Origin: Alectoria sarmentosa
Lineage: Eukaryota > Ascomycota > Lecanoromycetes > Lecanorales > Parmeliaceae
Direction: 5' to 3'
NCBI GenBank assembly: GCA_009733775.1
Contig: WOGZ01000041.1
Location: 1 to 64,000, forward strand
DNA: 64,000 bases
Shown: piece after piece, positions 45,292-55,413 of the stretch
Numbering within the stretch: the first letter of the stretch is position 1
Layout: every line of letters starts with the position of its first letter
Made by a program: the position numbers and the translations under genes
The notes under the pieces: generated by a model
Told to the model about the DNA's origin: nothing
What the model saw: the letters and a program-made list of their open reading frames with translations, nothing else
Database searches by the model: none

Positions 45292-45320
45292 GTGATTATG
45301 ATTATGATTATGATTATTAG
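45292..45320. repeat. (GATTAT)n-type microsatellite
   Basis: Four to five tandem hexamers of the form GATTAT in intergenic DNA. Confidence 0.85.
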
Positions 45321-45461
45321 GCAGACAATAATAAATTCAATTCCCATTCCCAAAAATCAAGTGAAGCGTTTCAGTAGAATAATAATGCTCGTCTCCGGAG
45401 TCTGAAGTCTCAAATCGCAAAACCGAGTTGTGTGTCTGCCTGCGTCTCCACCCGCCAAACC

Positions 45462-45487
45462 TTTCCTTTCCTTTCCTTTCCTTTCCT
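45462..45487. repeat. (CTTTC)n microsatellite
   Basis: Five tandem CTTTC pentamers, about 380 bp upstream of the kinase-like start codon. One strand is all pyrimidine. Confidence 0.9.
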
Positions 45488-45867
45488 GTGCAGCACAACT
45501 TAATGCACACTAAGAGATCCACCAAATCCACTAGCTTCGACCCCTCGGGCAGCAGCCATTAGGGAGGTACAGGGACTCTGCTCTACTGCAGATGGCCCAC
45601 AGCGCTTCAACACGGACCTATTATATCAACTATACTTTCTGATTCGTTGAAGCTCAAGGCGCCGAATGAACTGTCATTGAATCATAAACACGCAATTGAT
45701 TTATACCTCTTTATCTCACCGTTCTATACGTACTTGCCTTTCCCGTATGCTTCAGATGACTGCTCGGACATCCTCGCATTCACCTTGCAGGGGACGCACG
45801 AGAAGCCTGCAGTGTCCCCATCACGCATGATTGGTGACGGAATAAATACCTCCCTTCGACTTGACTC

Positions 45868-48417
45868 ATGCCAATGGCTGTGGCAATGGCAGAGCTGCCC
45901 ACTCATCCTGACCATTTCCATGTCGAGCCTGACAATCAGACGGACAACAAGGTGGAGCAGAGGCGGCGATTGAGAGACTTGCTCAATTTTCGGAAATGGT
46001 CCAAGTCCGAGGAACAGCCACCATGTCCGGATCCCAAACAAGAGACACCGCCTCAAACGCCGGTGAGACCAGGCGTGGGACGGCGCTTTTCTCGCAAAGG
46101 CTTTGTGGGCCTGCCGCGTTCCACCACTTTCAAAAGGCAGGAGGAAGAACAGCGAAAGAATTTGACGCCTGTGGAACCTACCGTCAAGGAACGCCGTGAT
46201 GTTTCAAAGGTGCGACAGAGAGCTGTGAGTGCGGTGCCTGATCCACCACGCAAGGCAAGAAGGGAGCGATCAGTGCCCCCAAATCTCCGCGATGCCTTCA
46301 CATCCATTGATGAACGCATTGGTCCCAACACATTCACTCAACTCCCACAACAACCACAAGACCCGCAAGAGCAGGTCCCACCACCACCACCACCTCCGGC
46401 GCAATCTCCCCCAAACTTCCAGGAAGACGAAGCCCCCATGTCGGAAGCATCTTACGACGACGAGGTCGACGAAGAACTCGCGGAGGAGCTGAAGAAGAAA
46501 TGGATTCTCAACCTGAGCATGCATTTTCGGGATAAAACACCGCGAGAGAAGTTCTTCCTCACCTACGCCGAAACACCTGACAGATGGAAACGAGTGACGG
46601 TTTCGTGTGATTATCGGGACGCGCCGCAGGATTCTCTCGAGGCAGATCTCCAGAGTCTCCACTACCAGAAGGACAAGAGTGCTCGGGTCTACGAGTCGAT
46701 CCGTATGTCACTGCCAGATATTCAGTTCTACGACACAGTCACAAACCTCAAGCTTGAGACGAAGGATGAAAGACTACATGTACATGTCACCGAAGATGTC
46801 AACGAGATCATCCCGTACCCGTCCGTACATTTGGTGAAGCATCTCTCATGCCGTCAATACAAAGAGAGCGAGTTGCATTTCGACGAGCACATGTCCGGTT
46901 TCGTCTACAGAGTCAACGTGGGCGAGCATACATGGATCAAGAAAGAGATACCGGGTCCGGATAGCGTGGACGAGTTCTTGTACGAGGTTAATGCTCTGAG
47001 CGAGCTTGTGAACGCGAAGAATGTCATACAGCTCAAAGGACTCGTGGTCAATGAAGACAAGAGCCTAATCAAGGGGCTTTTGCTCAGCTATGCTGACCAA
47101 GGTGCTCTCATTGATATTCTTTACGATAGCAAGGAAGGCCACATCCCTCGCGTCCCATGGGAAAGGCGAGAACGGTGGGCAAAGCAGATTGTTCAGGGAC
47201 TTTCCAATATCCACGAAGCTAGCTTCGTGCAGGGAGATTTCACGCTTTCAAACATTGTCATCGACGAAAATGACGAAGCTCAGATCATCGACATCAATCG
47301 CAGGGGATGTCCTGTGGGCTGGGAATCGCCGGAGATGGTACCACTAGTGGAGAGCGGACAGCGGCTTTCAATGTATATTGGAGTAAAGTCCGACGTCTAT
47401 CAGTTGGGCATGGTGCTGTGGGCCTTGGCCATGGAAAAAGATGAGCCGGAACGACAGCCCCGACCTTTGACATTAGACGATGTCGGAGCTGATGTCCCGG
47501 ACTACTACCGAGATCTGGCAGCAACATGTCTTGCGGAGAAGTCCAATCAGAGGCTGGCAGCAAAGGACCTTCTTGCTCTCTTCAAAACTCCAAGTATGGT
47601 CGAAGGTTATTTGCCATGTTCGTCAAAGGATACTCATGCTCTCGTTCCAACCTCTGAACACTGGGACGGCTCGTCTACTGTACACGTCGAAGGTGCCGAC
47701 GTCATAGGGGAAAGCTTCCGAGAAAGACAGAGTCGGTACGAGCAGGAAAACCTGGGAGTGACATCTGGCAACTTAGGGTCACAACGCTCCTCCAGGTACC
47801 GGTCCCGAGATCAAAAGATCGACGAGAGCAAAATCTTCCGTGGCAGACGATACTCTCCTGCCCGGATTGATCGTGCCGGTATTCCCCTCAACGGGTCGCC
47901 CTCGCTGAGCATCAGTCGCGTACCTATTCAGCCTTTGAAAAGGAGCCTACATCAACGCTCGTTTGCCTCCGACAACATATCTCCCGGCCAAAGCGAAAGC
48001 GGTGAAGCACAAATCATTTCCATCTCCCCCACCGGCGATCGCGAATGGGAGGAGATCAACATGGACGGCACACCTTACCTCATCCATCGCGACACGCTTG
48101 ACGACTTTGATGACGAGGTCGACTTTGCGAATGTGGATAATGCTAGAAGGGGGAAGAATGTAGAGAGGTGGAGACGCGATATTGAGCACGTGGATTCGGG
48201 GCTTGCGGATATGGACTTGACGGACCTGGCCCCCAGGGAGCGGGTTCTCATGGAGTTGGCCGGGGTGGGTGGGCATGAGAGTTTAACTATCGACAAGCCG
48301 GAAATAGGGGCGGGAGGAAAGCAGGCGGACACGACACACGACCTCGGAATAGAGCATAACGACCACGGACTTGAGCAATCGGCAACACCAACAGGAGCAT
48401 CAAACGGCCCAGGGTAA
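45868..48417 (+). CDS. kinase-like protein with altered DFG motif, 849 aa
   Basis: Single exon. The N-terminal ~200 residues are disordered with polyproline (PPPPPPPA). Residues ~205-340 form an uncharacterised conserved-looking region (FFLTYAETPDRWKRVTVSCD). A protein-kinase fold follows at ~345-590: a candidate ATP-anchoring Lys in WIKKEI (~358/359), the catalytic loop VQGDFTLSN with Asp ~457 and Asn ~462, and IIDIN at ~473-477 where DFG is usual. The WESPEM segment resembles the APE region, and SDVYQLGMVLWALAM is a normal helix F. HRD is replaced by VQGD and the Gly-rich loop is poor, so it may be a pseudokinase or a divergent kinase. The C-terminus is disordered. ATGs at codons 1, 3 and 7 are alternatives. 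Confidence 0.75.
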   Translation: MPMAVAMAELPTHPDHFHVEPDNQTDNKVEQRRRLRDLLNFRKWSKSEEQPPCPDPKQETPPQTPVRPGVGRRFSRKGFVGLPRSTTFKRQEEEQRKNLTPVEPTVKERRDVSKVRQRAVSAVPDPPRKARRERSVPPNLRDAFTSIDERIGPNTFTQLPQQPQDPQEQVPPPPPPPAQSPPNFQEDEAPMSEASYDDEVDEELAEELKKKWILNLSMHFRDKTPREKFFLTYAETPDRWKRVTVSCDYRDAPQDSLEADLQSLHYQKDKSARVYESIRMSLPDIQFYDTVTNLKLETKDERLHVHVTEDVNEIIPYPSVHLVKHLSCRQYKESELHFDEHMSGFVYRVNVGEHTWIKKEIPGPDSVDEFLYEVNALSELVNAKNVIQLKGLVVNEDKSLIKGLLLSYADQGALIDILYDSKEGHIPRVPWERRERWAKQIVQGLSNIHEASFVQGDFTLSNIVIDENDEAQIIDINRRGCPVGWESPEMVPLVESGQRLSMYIGVKSDVYQLGMVLWALAMEKDEPERQPRPLTLDDVGADVPDYYRDLAATCLAEKSNQRLAAKDLLALFKTPSMVEGYLPCSSKDTHALVPTSEHWDGSSTVHVEGADVIGESFRERQSRYEQENLGVTSGNLGSQRSSRYRSRDQKIDESKIFRGRRYSPARIDRAGIPLNGSPSLSISRVPIQPLKRSLHQRSFASDNISPGQSESGEAQIISISPTGDREWEEINMDGTPYLIHRDTLDDFDDEVDFANVDNARRGKNVERWRRDIEHVDSGLADMDLTDLAPRERVLMELAGVGGHESLTIDKPEIGAGGKQADTTHDLGIEHNDHGLEQSATPTGASNGPG

Positions 48418-49110
48418 CACAGATGACCTGAAACAAGTGGCATGACGCATAGAGGATTACGACAGTAATGGCTGGGATTAGGGCGCGAGGACTTATTTAG
48501 TGCATTGAGCATTGCGGCCTCCTCCAACAGCGGTTCTTGTTCCTCACCATGAAGCTGGATGGGGAGCATGTATTCACTATTTCGAGCGGGCAAGCGGACT
48601 GTATCTCATGGCATTTGATTGATTCAGCATTTCTCAGCATACGGTAGGTCGCATTTGGAGGGTGAGATGATGCTCATAGTCTCATGGAACGAGTGTCTTG
48701 CTGGTGCGGGATTATGACTTGCTGTTCTTCTCGCTGTCTGACCTGTGACCTTGGATTCTCCCCTTGTGGTTGGGTTTAAAAGCTTGAAATGTGTATGATA
48801 TTTAAATATGGCTTTCGCATGACAGCAAGCATATTCCCACTTTTCTCTCCGAAGCTCGCACGTAGGGAGTACGTTGCTTACCATGTCCTTGCTATGAATG
48901 CTACTACACATCCTTATCCATAAACGGATGAGACCTGATTTCACAACAATGTCGGAGGACATCCCCCTTTTTTTGGGCACTGCAGAGACTACCTACATTT
49001 GGGTCCCGCAGTCGCAGTCGTCATAGATACTTTTCCGAGTCATGACCGCATACTCTATCAAGTACTACTTAGCACTACTCCAACAACCAAACCGCCCCCC
49101 CTTTCCCTAT
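48418..49110. other. intergenic region after the kinase-like gene
   Basis: About 700 bp with no supported gene or RNA. Confidence 0.5.
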
Positions 49111-49118
49111 TTCCTCTT

Positions 49119-49160
49119 GGCCCAATCCAATCCAATCCAATCCAATCCAACCCAACCCAC
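49119..49160 (+). promoter_or_regulatory. tandem CCAAT array upstream of the hydrolase gene
   Basis: Five consecutive CCAAT pentamers starting near 49121, followed by CCAACCCAACCC, lie about 60-100 bp before the ATG at 49222. CCAAT is the site of the HAP/CBC complex and this distance is typical. Function is inferred, and the run may equally be a microsatellite. Confidence 0.45.
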
Positions 49161-49221
49161 CCCCGGCAATAAATCGATAAACAAATAACAAGAGTACCAG
49201 CCAAAAACCGCAAAAAAAACA

Positions 49222-51313
49222 ATGAAACACCTCACCCTCGACCCCACCCGCGCGCTACCCGCGACCAGACATGTCCCCGCCGGCGCCCCGGTGCCGGACT
49301 CCCTGCCCGACGCCAAGGAAACCAAAGTCCATCCGAGCGGTGATGGTGCTGGGGGGGAGAATGCGAGGTTGCTGTTCGTGGGGACGGCGACTGTGATTTT
49401 GTAATTCATTCCTCTTGCTTTTTCCTACGAATAGGTTGTTGAGACCCTTTGGGGTGGGAAAAGGGAAAGGGGGGGGGAGGGGGGAAAGGGGAGAAAAAGG
49501 GGGTTGGCTTTTGCTGATTTTTGATGATGGGGATGTTGTAGGGAGTGGGAGGGGATCAGGCTGATGACGGATCCTGTAAGATACGTCTTGAGATTCTCAT
49601 CTTGCTTGTTTGCTTGCTTTTGTCAGTCAAACATCAGCGAAGGCTGGCTGGCTGGCTGATTGATTGATTGATGATGATGATTGATGGAGGTAGAATTTCC
49701 TTCATGCGGGCGACCATGTGCATCTGGGGCCCGGGGTGACGGGGACCCGGCGAACGAATCCAGCGGTCGACCTCCATGACTTGCCCCGGATTGATCTCAT
49801 CTGTCTGTCGCATTATCACGCGTGCGTATTCTCCCCTCCCTTCGCGCCTCTTCATGCCCAGTCAGCACCTATTTCCATCATGATATCCTCGATGTCAATT
49901 CCATTACCGTCACATGGAAATCGAAGGGAATGAATCCAAGCTAACCCTTCCGCTCGATGCCTCAGCGACCACTTCGACCAGCACGTCGAAGCGTCCCTCC
50001 GCCGCGGTAAGTCTATCCATCCATCTTTCAGCCTGCGAATCCCTTCATATACAACCTACTCACTCCTCACTCCACCCCTCCCCCCATCTCAAACCCCCAC
50101 CTAATCCACCCCTCCCTTACAAACTCCCAGACCTCCCCATCATCACCACTCCGCACGCGAAGTCGCACCTCGCCTCCGCCTCCAAAGACCCCTCGGAGGC
50201 CTTCACCGCGGTGCACGATCTCGACTTCTTCGACGACTGCCTCGTCGACATCGTAGGCAGCAGCGCCGCCATCAAAGTGACGGGCATGCCGGGCAAACAT
50301 GTGCCACCGGGCCCGGCTGGCGTGGCGGGCAAGCTGAATGATCTGCTGGGGGCTGTGGGTTTTGTTTTGTTCTGTCTTGTCTTGTCTTGTTCCTCCGCCT
50401 GCCTTCTCTCTCTTTCCATATCCTTTTCCCTTCTCTTCCCTCCTCTTCTCCCCCGTCAATAACAACAACAACAACAACAACAACAAACAAAGCCGCAAAA
50501 ACTGACAAAGGGGCGTACGTACGCACATTCCCACAGGTCCCGCCCACAAACGGCTGGATGCTCGAGCTCGGCCACCGTGGCGCCGGCGCCGCCGCCGACG
50601 ACTTCCGACCGGGCTACCGCATCTACATCTCCGGCGACACCCTCCTCGTGCCCGAGCTGTCCGCCATCCCCGAGCGCTACCCGCACGTCGACCTCATGCT
50701 CGTCCACCTGGGCGGCACCACGATCCCGAGCCCGAGCGTGCCGCTGCTCATGGTCACCATGGACGCGGCGCAGGGGGTCGAGCTGGTGCGCTTGATCGGG
50801 CCCGATCTGACGATTCCGATCCATTATGAGTGAGTTTGGATGTTTTTTTTTTTTTTTTTTTCCTTTTGCTGGGGTGTTGGCGGTGTTCGATGGGTCTTGA
50901 GACGGATAGATGGGTCTTGAGACGGGTTAAGTGAGTTTTCTGCTACGTCAACGAGTCTCGAGACGAGCGAGACGGGTGGAGAGAGAGATGGCAGATCATC
51001 GATCGTGCATGACTGTGAGACTGCATGACTGTGTGTGTGTGTGACTGCGTGACTGCATGACTGCATGACTGTGTGACTGTGTCTTTGTTTGTTTGCCTAT
51101 CTGTCTGTTTGGTTTATTGTCGCCTTCGTGGGTTCCTCCTCCTCCGCCGCAGCTTGCTGACTTGGTGACGATTCAATTCAATTCTCCAGTGACTACGACG
51201 TCTTCCTCTCCCCGCTGTCGGATTTCAAAAGGGCGATGGAGGAAGCGGGACTGGGGGACAAGGTCGTTTATCTGGACCGCAAGGATGCCTACCGGTTCAG
51301 AGTTGGGGGGTAG
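49222..51313 (+). CDS. metallo-beta-lactamase-fold hydrolase (UlaG/NAPE-PLD-like), seven exons
   Basis: Predicted cytosolic metal-dependent hydrolase, 340 aa. Exons: 49222-49400, 49542-49575, 49694-49821, 49966-50006, 50131-50354, 50537-50829, 51190-51313; the summed length is in frame. The zinc motif HxHxDH is built across intron 3 (SHYHADHFDQH). Other landmarks are WEGIRLMTDPNFLHAGDHVH, TGMPGKHVPPGP (third His), YISGDTLLVPEL (metal Asp), LMLVHLGGTTI and IPIHYDDYDVFLSPL (final His). Substrate unknown; fungal relatives include lactonase-like and phosphodiesterase-like enzymes. All six introns are long for this window (118-360 bp) and full of simple repeats: a G-rich purine tract in intron 1, GGCT/GATT/GAT runs in intron 2, CTTGT and (AAC)n in intron 5, a T-run and CATGACTG repeats in intron 6. 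Confidence 0.85.
49461..49504. repeat. G-rich polypurine tract in intron 1 of the hydrolase
   Basis: An unbroken purine run on the plus strand containing several G-runs of 4-10. It could form a G-quadruplex or triplex and may be hard to replicate or sequence. Confidence 0.85.
50461..50487. repeat. (AAC)n microsatellite in intron 5 of the hydrolase
   Basis: About eight to nine tandem AAC triplets, placed between a pyrimidine-rich stretch and the intron's 3' end. Confidence 0.9.
51000..51085. repeat. degenerate CATGACTG/TGTGACTG repeat in intron 6 of the hydrolase
   Basis: Irregular tandem copies of an ~8-bp unit mixed with (GT)n, inside the 360-bp last intron. Confidence 0.8.
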
Positions 51314-51634
51314 GAAGGGGGGGGTGAAGATAGATAGATAGAGCACGTGTTTTAAATTGAAAACCTGCGTGTTAGCAACAAGTGGAGGTACTCGACATGA
51401 CGAAAACTTGAAGCGGTGTGTGAAGAGGTAGATATCTGAAGAGGGGAGCACTTCAGTGCTATGATGGAAATTCCAGTTCTTTTCCCTATCATGTCATCCC
51501 AGATGATAAAAGCTAATCGTGAATAAGCCACAAGAGCTCCATGCTTCAAGCCCAGCCGTGACGGCTTATAGAAGCTGCCGACAGTCAGGATTCCGTTACC
51601 CTCTTTCATCCATCCAACGCCTTCGCTGAAACGA

Positions 51635-54288
51635 TCATTGACCATTCGGACGCGACAAGCTTGGTGCCAATTGCTTGTACTGTAGCTCGAAGTTTGATAC
51701 CTGTACCCATCCTTAGCTCCTATCAGACACGGAAAGCGGTCCGGTTACGTACCCTGACTTTCTCCCACGCCATCTGATTGAAGAAAACATAGCTCCCTTG
51801 CTCCTTTTCGAGACTCATCTGTATGGGCTCAGGCAGGGTGATGTCTTTCGTGAGCCACATCTTGAGATCTGTGTGGAACCTCCAATTGCGGTTCGTTCTT
51901 CAAAACGGATCAGTAAAAGGGGTCTGGACACGCGCATGAAACGTACAGTTCAGAGGCAGCATGCTCCTGTATGATGTCGCGTGGTTGTGTGTAGAAAATC
52001 CAAAAGAGTGTCTCGTCAGAGAAATGTGGTATCTTCTCCCTCACTCGGTGGATGTTGTCGACAGTATAGCATTCAGGTAATCGGAAGTCAGGCTGCATCG
52101 GTCTCGAGCCTGGATCGGCGAAAGGTCCGGCGAAAGTGGGATAGAGAGGTCTGTATAGCCTAGTCAGCTTCTGCACGTTTTCCATCTAGCTGGTAGTGAT
52201 GACACACTCTGCAGAATTCAGGTTGAGGCCAAGAGTTGTCAGGTCCTGACCCCTTGCAAGATAGGAGACGTCCGGATTATCATTACTGATAGTGTTCAGA
52301 AACCCTGGCAGGCCAAATTCGTCGATTGCGCTCATCTGTGATGAGGGTATTCGATCTGGCGTATGGTTCGATCGAGATGAATCGCCTGTCCTAGCCCCAT
52401 AATCTTGCCGCCCCTGCAGAGGCTGTTGCGGCTGGCTTGTCTGCTGTTGGGATGGGAGTTGTGAATCATTGAAACTGTTTAGTAACGCGTTCATAGTGTG
52501 CTCGTTCCGAGTATTGCCCTGCGTTGTGGATATGTTCTATCTGGCTGGTCAGAAGACACAGTTCAGCTTGAAGGACCGATAAAACTGCTCACGTTTCTGT
52601 CATGGTCCTGCATCCCAGCTTGGCCTTGACGATTCGATTCGATCGGAGACCGTCCAGTAGAAGATGCTTTTTGATAGTCAGTGCGATTTATGCACTGCCT
52701 GAATGTCCGATCATCATTACCTCCAAATCCCATGCCATTAGGCGACGTAAGTCTTTCCACTACCGAGGATGATCGAGTATTATTTGCTTGACTACTTGAG
52801 GCGCTTGGCAAGCCATGGCGTGTTGGTATCTGATCTTGTGGTAATGAGAAAGTAGTCGCATTTGAAAACCCGCCAAATCCTGCATTCTGAAGAATGTTCC
52901 TTCGGTCGCTATCGCTTTCATCGGTACCGTTCCTACCCAGAGGTGGAAAATCGTCGACAGTAGTTGACTGAGGCTGGCGAGAGGCCGGCATTTGACCAAT
53001 TCCACTCTGACCACCGTAGCGATGATCATCCAGGGAATTTTGCAAATTGGATGATGCAGAGTACATTTCATCATTTCCTCTCTGAGACTGATCCTGACTT
53101 GGCTGATTTGGCTGGTGCTGTTGCTGTGTTTGTGCGCTTATTGAATGTGACTGTTGCGGACGCTGGACAGGAGTCTGTTGAGCGACTCGTTGATTTGCCC
53201 AAATAGCTTGGCTTGTGTTTTGGTATTGAGGTTGAGATGTGCCAGATAGAGAAGGAAATTCGCTATCAGGACAATTTAGCTAAGTCAGCACGATTCAAAA
53301 TGTTTTCAAGTTCACCAAAGACATGTGTCAAGGGTTTTCCAGGAGATGGCAAGCACCTGGCTAGAATCATAGACTTACGATAAGTCTAAAGGCGCCGCGG
53401 GCTGAGAACCGCCAACTCTCTGCGCAAAACTTGATGCACCTGCGCCGGTTTGGCTCGGCTGAACGCTGGGCAGTCCTGGCGCACCATTTGCAGGTGCTCC
53501 GAAGCCCCAATTCGTGCCGTTACCTGACGAGCTCAAAAAGCATCAGCTTTCCATTGTGCAACGCGAGAGGGTAGAAATTCACCGCACCTAGCTTCGAAGA
53601 GCTCTGTAGTCTTCCCGATACTAACGGCGTATTTCGATTCTGGGGCGCCGGTTGGGCGGGGTATCCTCCATATCGCAGACTCTGCGCATTTGGACGCATA
53701 TTCTCTGATGGCCAGTCGTCAGCCTTTTGCTCTTCTTGGGCCCGCTGAAATTCATCATTTCCTCCCCCATGTTCGCTTGTAATAGGTGAATGTGGCTCTG
53801 AAGTGCAAGCAACCTCATCCTGATCGTCAGGCAAGGGGACGACTCCGGGAGCGGCTGTGCAATTATCAGGGGGTGGATCCCTCATTTGGTAGTCGAGGGA
53901 ACGAGAAGATCCAGGAGAAGCTGAAGAGCGTACAGAGACCATTGCATCTCTATCAAATTCAGAACTGGCCTCATCCCCAATCTCGAGGTCTAGAGCCTGC
54001 TGCTGGGCCTTGACAGGACTAGAGTCAACAGGTTCCTGCTCCCCCGACCAGTCCACATAGCGGATAACATTCCTCCTCTTAGATTTCTTTGACGTTCGGG
54101 CGCTCCCAGTCTTATTCTTGGGCGAAGGGTATTCTTCGCCCACTTCGCCCACCTCGCCCACAGGATATCCAGGCATTTTCAGATCGCTGCACAAGCTCCG
54201 TATTGGCAAAATGCTGTTGTAGATACTGCTCCGGTGGCCAGAAATAATGCAGTGAACATAGAGATTTTGTCTTACCTTGTCGATTCAT
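51635..54288 (-). CDS. not2: CCR4-NOT complex subunit Not2 (Cdc36/CNOT2)
   Basis: Scaffold subunit of the CCR4-NOT deadenylase complex (562 aa). Exons: 54288-54276, 53704-53588, 53523-53379, 53262-52593, 52536-52208, 52150-51947, 51897-51753, 51700-51635; the sum is exactly 563 codons. The 13-nt first exon (MNRQ) joins to ENMRPNAQSLRYGGYPAQ. The middle carries Not2 landmarks (GNGTNWGFGAP, LDLSEFPSLSG, ASSFAQRVGG) within a Gln/Ser-rich disordered region. The C-terminal NOT-box domain reads EPLYPTFAGPFADPG, IPHFSDETLFWIFYTQPRD, AASELTNRNWRFHTDLKMWL and ends FELQYKQLAPS. Intron 1 is 571 bp and, unlike the others (49-116 bp), is open in frame with exon 2 for about 500 bp, giving a possible alternative N-terminus. 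Divergent from the uL29m gene. Confidence 0.9.
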
Positions 54289-54474
54289 GACTGCTGAATG
54301 TCCTTCTATTACTTCTTCTGTAGTACTCCTGCCTCGTCAAAATGTGAGCTCGGGTTTGCTATGTCCAGGCGCGCTTATCGCGTCTATCGGACTATCGTTA
54401 TTCCACACCTGCTAGCCATCGAGCTCTATTTCACTTTCGACTCGTTGCCAGCATCGTTTTCATTGAGACGCAGG
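54289..54474. promoter_or_regulatory. divergent promoter between not2 and mrpl4
   Basis: Only 186 bp separate the two predicted start codons. An in-frame upstream ATG of the ribosomal gene (54298) would leave ten bases, so the later start is preferred. No TATA box seen. Confidence 0.5.
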
Positions 54475-55413
54475 ATGTCACCCCGATCATTGACATCTCA
54501 GCATCTAGTCTTACGAAGGATCTCCAGTATTTCATTTGAATTGCATCCTCCCCTTTTCCTTGCGCCTTCACTAGCTTCAATCCCCCAGCCTCTACATCAA
54601 CGATCCTCGTTCTCAACAACAGCGGCTCTCTCCGTGCGCGCGAACAAGAAACGTGATGGCAATCCACACAGAGGCGAATCGGCTTTACGAAGAACAGGCC
54701 TTAGGTATCCAAATGGTATGTCGAAGCAGCCGCTGCCACAGCCTGTGCTGGATCCAAATAAGAGATCGAAGATCGAAGTTGATAAGAACCACGGGCTCTG
54801 GGGTTTCTTCAATGAGAAACGGAAAGCCTTGAGTACACCGGAAGAGGATGCTGCGAAGGGTACGCTACGGTCCTGAAGTTCAATCTAGCCAACTGACTGG
54901 TGCAGGTCGCTCCTGGACTGTTGAAGAATTACGGCATAAGTCCTGGGAAGATATACATTCATTATGGTACAAATGTTGTAAGGAGCGTAACAGACTTGCA
55001 ACAGAGTTCAAAGAGCGAGAACGAATGCAACTAGTAGATGAAAAATTGCAAGCAAGAAGCCGTGATCTGACGGTAGGTGTCTCCACCGATGGTGGCTGCC
55101 TTCAAAATACGCGTAGCCTCCCAAGCTATCGTTAAAATTAATACTGATCTCCGGTTTTTTTCAGATTCGGCAAACACAAGCCAAGATAAAGCACGCCCTC
55201 ACGGAACGCTGGTATGCGTGGGAGGAGGCGTGGAAGGTGGCCGAGAACGACCCTGAAATCAACCTCAAAGCTGATCTAGACACGCCAGCATACCAACGAA
55301 GATTTGTCGAGGTATGCATTCGGTGTGAAATTCCGTCGATCATACATGCTGACCGAACCCAGGATGAAGAGGAGGTTGACGAACAGCCTCGAACTGCTGC
55401 TGGAGCGGCATAG
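54475..55413 (+). CDS. mrpl4: mitochondrial large-subunit ribosomal protein uL29m
   Basis: Fungal Mrpl4, the mitochondrial counterpart of bacterial L29 near the peptide exit site; 249 aa. Exons: 54475-54859, 54906-55072, 55165-55311, 55363-55413. The first intron is only 46 bp. The N-terminus (RSLTSQHLVLRRISSISF, then HQRSSFSTTAALSVRANKK) is a typical matrix-targeting sequence. The domain begins with DKNHGLWGFFNEKRKALSTP and continues GRSWTVEELRHKSWEDIHSL and WYKCCKERNRLATEFKERER, the diagnostic MRP-L47/L29 segment, followed by KIKHALTERWYAWEEA. The C-terminus is short and acidic. Confidence 0.92.

Larger units (their letters stand above)
43969..45867. other. long intergenic region between pim1 and the kinase-like gene, with microsatellites
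   Basis: About 1.9 kb without a supported gene. An open frame at 44381-44833 has no domain and poor codon use. Simple repeats are listed separately. The last few hundred bases probably form the promoter and 5' UTR of the kinase-like gene. Confidence 0.5.

Noticed and set aside
50067..50549. 160-codon minus-strand frame over the hydrolase
   Set aside because: It overlaps conserved hydrolase exons on the other strand and is composed of low-complexity intron repeats.
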